Shown here: piece by piece, positions 61,490-64,000 of the stretch
Position numbering within the stretch: the first letter of the stretch is position 1
Layout: each line of letters opens with the position of its first letter
Source of the DNA: Candidatus Kapaibacterium sp.
GTDB taxonomy: Bacteria; Bacteroidota; Ignavibacteria; Kapaibacteriales; JAEUSM01
DNA: 64,000 nt
NCBI GenBank assembly: GCA_016788785.1
Contig: JAEUSM010000017.1
Span: 124,001 to 188,000 of the forward strand
Direction of reading: 5' to 3'
Made by a program: the position numbers and the translations under genes
The notes under the pieces: model-generated
What the model was told of the DNA's origin: nothing
Seen by the model: the letters and a program-made list of their open reading frames with translations, nothing else
The model's database searches: none

Positions 61490-63655
61490 TTACAACAAGC
61501 CGTTGCGTTTTCGGAGAATCCATTCAATGGAAAAGAATGTTAATGCCAAAAGCACTAACCAAATTGATTTCCATAGTGCAATGTTCTCTTTTTCAACGAC
61601 TGGTTTTGGTCTATAGGTTTGCCTGTTTTTGATGTCGTTCACCATCGAAGAAACTGTTATGGAAGTATAAAACTGTCCACCAGATTGTTTTGCAATTGAC
61701 CGAAGAAGCTCTACATTCATCGGCAAACCTTGCTGTTCGATGGAAACAGAGTCAATAAGAAAAGATGTATTATCATTTCCAATGGAATTTCCATTAGTGG
61801 AAGCTGTTGCAACGACCGAATAATCTCCAATAGACATCCCATCAATTGTCGTTCGATACAATCCACCACCTAAGGATGACAAGCCACGTTTTGTAGTTTT
61901 ATTGATAAGACATTCGACGACAGCATTATCGATTGGTTGATATTGGGCATCTAAAACAGTTGCTTCTACTATTACTTTTTCTCCCTTAAAGTACCGCTTT
62001 TTAGAAGTACGCACCTTTACTTGCTTTTTGTTATCATTAATTGACAGCCAACGAAGTGAATTGTCAACAAACTTTTCCAAAACATCAACAGATTGTTGTC
62101 CTTTCGAACGTTCTTCGGCAGTTCCCAAAAGTTTCCAACGATAGATTCCATAGCCTAAAACAGCCAATGTTTTTTGACTACCTCCAGTACTTACAACAAC
62201 CAAGGGTTCATTCAAAACGGTTTGATTTACACGAGTTCGTGAAAGCACCTCTGCATTGGGTTTTAATGTTACAAACGTTTCTGTTTTGTATATCGGTGGC
62301 AAACTATTCCATACCTTTTTGTCTTCATCATTACCGTTTATACGTAATAACGAAGAAGACATATCTGTTTCTTGTGGTATATGAGCTGTAGCTAAAAATT
62401 CTTGTGGTGAACTACTTTTTACTGTAAATGGAATGTTTGGTGCAATTTCTTGTAATTTCCCATAATCAACTGATTGTGAAGTGATAAAAAGCAATGGTTT
62501 CCCTGAATTTAACGCTGTTTTGGTTATTTCAATCACAGCTTTTGGGGTTACGGCTGTAGGAAATCCAACAAAGACCAATAAATCGCTTCCTGCAATTTGT
62601 TCAGCAGTTGGTTTTGGATCGTAAAATTCTGCACCTAATTTTTGGATGAAGGTTTTTAATTCTATAGATTTATCCGTTGTTAAAACGGATGAAATAAATG
62701 AAACATCTGGACTAGGAGCTCCTGCAAATAATGCTACTTTTCTTTTTGTATCTAAAACATTCATTAGAATTGATTGCTTATTATTTTGTTGAGAAACTTC
62801 ACCGTCTAATCCACTTATGGAAAAAGTAAGTTTTTTTGTTCCTGCTTCTTTTGGTGTATAATCAAAAACTGTTGAATATTGACTAACTCCATCTATGACT
62901 GTTAATGTTTTTTCTTCAATAAGCGAACCATTTTCAAAAAGTGAAATCTTGTACGGAGTTTTTTCAAATCCAAAAATTCGATAACTGCATGAGATGGGAG
63001 TTGTATTGTTTTTAAACGTAACTTCATTCGACAAAACTGAAACAACTGCTGCATCTTTCGACGGTACTGAATCGCCTATTCCAATGACATAAATTGGTTT
63101 ATTTGTAGCCAAAGCATCATGGATTGGGTTTTCTCCGATGGTGAAATTCCCATCTGTAAACATAATAATACCGACTGTATTTTCCGATTGTTCAGTCGCG
63201 AACAGTCGTTGAAATGGCAAAGCGAGATTGGTATGTTGACCAGTTAGTGATAAAGAGTCAAATGAAAGTTTGTCCATTCGACGTACATTTTCATCAAATC
63301 GAAATGGGATAGTATTTTCTAACGAAGTTATGTTTGAATTTGAAAATCCTGCTTTATAATCTGCAAAACCATCCACTGAGTTAGTTTTTTCTTTCATCGA
63401 AAGTGAGTTATCAAGTAGTACAATCACCTCTGGCAATTTTTCCTTTGTTCTTTGCATTGTAACCATCGGTTCAATCAGTGCAAAAAGCAAAAGAAAAAGC
63501 CCTGAAAGTCGCAAAAAAGACAGAAGGGTTTTTAACCATCTTGGAATAGGGGGAACTGTATTCCAATAGGCATAGACAGTCAAACCAAGTGATACAACAA
63601 CCAGTAATATGACTATCCAAAGGGAAATTCCAAGCGAAAAAGAAAGAGAATTCAT
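61490..63655 (-). CDS. Membrane-anchored VWA domain protein
   Basis: The 721-residue protein has two N-terminal membrane helices (IVILLVVVSLGLTVYAYW, LSFLRLSGLFLLLFALIEP) and one near the C-terminus (SIWLVLLALTFFSIEWIL) ending RKRNGLL. A von Willebrand A-like domain (about 75-220) has the metal-binding DNSLSM motif and GIIMFTDGNFT. The central part (about 300-540) is a class I glutamine-amidotransferase-like domain (KVALFAGAPSPDVSFISSVL). This layout matches bacterial BatA-related proteins of unknown function that stand near AAA+ MoxR genes. It is followed in the window by the heptose adenylyltransferase gene upstream of it. Function not known. Confidence 0.85.
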   Translation of the reverse strand: MNSLSFSLGISLWIVILLVVVSLGLTVYAYWNTVPPIPRWLKTLLSFLRLSGLFLLLFALIEPMVTMQRTKEKLPEVIVLLDNSLSMKEKTNSVDGFADYKAGFSNSNITSLENTIPFRFDENVRRMDKLSFDSLSLTGQHTNLALPFQRLFATEQSENTVGIIMFTDGNFTIGENPIHDALATNKPIYVIGIGDSVPSKDAAVVSVLSNEVTFKNNTTPISCSYRIFGFEKTPYKISLFENGSLIEEKTLTVIDGVSQYSTVFDYTPKEAGTKKLTFSISGLDGEVSQQNNKQSILMNVLDTKRKVALFAGAPSPDVSFISSVLTTDKSIELKTFIQKLGAEFYDPKPTAEQIAGSDLLVFVGFPTAVTPKAVIEITKTALNSGKPLLFITSQSVDYGKLQEIAPNIPFTVKSSSPQEFLATAHIPQETDMSSSLLRINGNDEDKKVWNSLPPIYKTETFVTLKPNAEVLSRTRVNQTVLNEPLVVVSTGGSQKTLAVLGYGIYRWKLLGTAEERSKGQQSVDVLEKFVDNSLRWLSINDNKKQVKVRTSKKRYFKGEKVIVEATVLDAQYQPIDNAVVECLINKTTKRGLSSLGGGLYRTTIDGMSIGDYSVVATASTNGNSIGNDNTSFLIDSVSIEQQGLPMNVELLRSIAKQSGGQFYTSITVSSMVNDIKNRQTYRPKPVVEKENIALWKSIWLVLLALTFFSIEWILRKRNGLL

Positions 63656-63687
63656 GTTTTATTTCGTGAATTGAAAGCTAAGTATTA

Positions 63688-64000
63688 CTAACAAGATACA
63701 CTTGATTGTGTAGAATTATCTGATAATTTTTTAATAATCGACGTAGTTGATTTTCCTTCAACAAAGTCTATAGTTACTACTTCACCTCCATTGGCTAAAA
63801 CCTCTGTTGCTCCAACTATAGTATCAATAGTGTAATCCCCACCTTTGACCAATACTGTTGGTTGTAAGGATAATATCAAATCTATTGGAGTATCTTCATC
63901 AAACAAAATAGTATAATCTACGGACTTCAATGCAGACAAGACCATTGCTCTATCGTATTCTGAATTAACAGGACGTGTTGGACCTTTGAGTCTTCGAACG
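63688..64000 (-). CDS. Heptose 1-phosphate adenylyltransferase (HldE/RfaE C-terminal type), 5' end outside window
   Basis: The frame is open to the window edge. The visible C-terminal 103 residues read [20 protein letters not shown], then [28 protein letters not shown] and [22 protein letters not shown], the end of the RfaE domain II family. This enzyme adds AMP to D-glycero-beta-D-manno-heptose 1-phosphate for lipopolysaccharide core synthesis. Whether it is a stand-alone adenylyltransferase or the bifunctional HldE cannot be seen. It lies 32 bases before the VWA gene, so both are probably co-transcribed. Confidence 0.92.
   Translation of the reverse strand, partial: VRRLKGPTRPVNSEYDRAMVLSALKSVDYTILFDEDTPIDLILSLQPTVLVKGGDYTIDTIVGATEVLANGGEVVTIDFVEGKSTTSIIKKLSDNSTQSSVSC

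Overview
The window is AT-rich bacterial DNA from the Bacteroidota/Chlorobiota side of the tree (Ignavibacteria- or Kapabacteria-like is my best guess; it cannot be settled from this sequence alone). The support is as follows. Several secreted proteins end in type IX secretion (T9SS) type C-terminal sorting domains. The ATP synthase beta and epsilon genes (atpD-atpC) stand apart from any other ATP synthase gene. Many genes and all three tRNAs are preceded by the Bacteroidetes-type -7 element TAnnTTTG, in the best cases with TTTG or TTG about 18-21 bases further upstream. Most genes are ordinary chromosomal housekeeping or envelope genes. I see no transposase, integrase, phage module or CRISPR array.

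Layout. 1-264 is the tail of a gene that may encode methylmalonyl-CoA mutase. 352-3904 (-) is a four-gene operon of secreted proteins: two cysteine-rich paralogues flank two proteins with T9SS-like tails. 4340-9446 (-) holds an M16 peptidase, a two-domain oxidoreductase and an acyl-CoA carboxylase beta subunit, closed by a strong terminator. 9540-11450 (-) encodes a tail-fibre-like repeat protein and a small T9SS protein. 11738-15562 (+) carries a quinone oxidoreductase-like protein, an RsmB-like rRNA methyltransferase, a HAD phosphatase and a lone metal ABC permease. 15622-17438 (-) is atpD-atpC. 17639-22436 (+) is an envelope operon with a WD40 protein, lipoprotein MsrB and an Omp85 protein. 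Then come maf, tRNA-His, a DHFR-like gene, guaB, an M24 peptidase, a glycosyltransferase and a NifU-like protein.

28181-36726 (-) is the most interesting region. It looks like one long operon behind a near-consensus promoter. It encodes a GT-B-like protein, an SpsF-like cytidylyltransferase, a transketolase split into two genes, a class III aminotransferase, an SDR dehydrogenase, a short NeuB-type sialic acid synthase, a membrane lipid hydroxylase and an LpxH-like phosphoesterase. Together these read as a pathway that builds and activates an unusual amino-ulosonic acid for the cell surface, but no recognisable hexosamine 2-epimerase is present, so the precursor is unclear.

36906-47597 holds two tRNA-Ser genes, a DJ-1/outer-membrane/bestrophin operon, a DUF1460 amidase-like protein, two Spy-like periplasmic proteins, a LytR_C protein, rsfS, argS and secA. 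47623-58124 (-) runs from a 1366-residue T9SS protein (IgGFc-binding-like and choice-of-anchor-D regions) through six tandem paralogous outer-membrane barrels, with a signal-peptide-only relic of a seventh between two of them, into HIT and ksgA. 58261-64000 carries rpiB, a dienelactone hydrolase, a secreted HExxH peptidase-like protein, an AhpD-like protein with a divergent truncated regulator-like ORF, a VWA membrane protein and the end of a heptose-phosphate adenylyltransferase gene.
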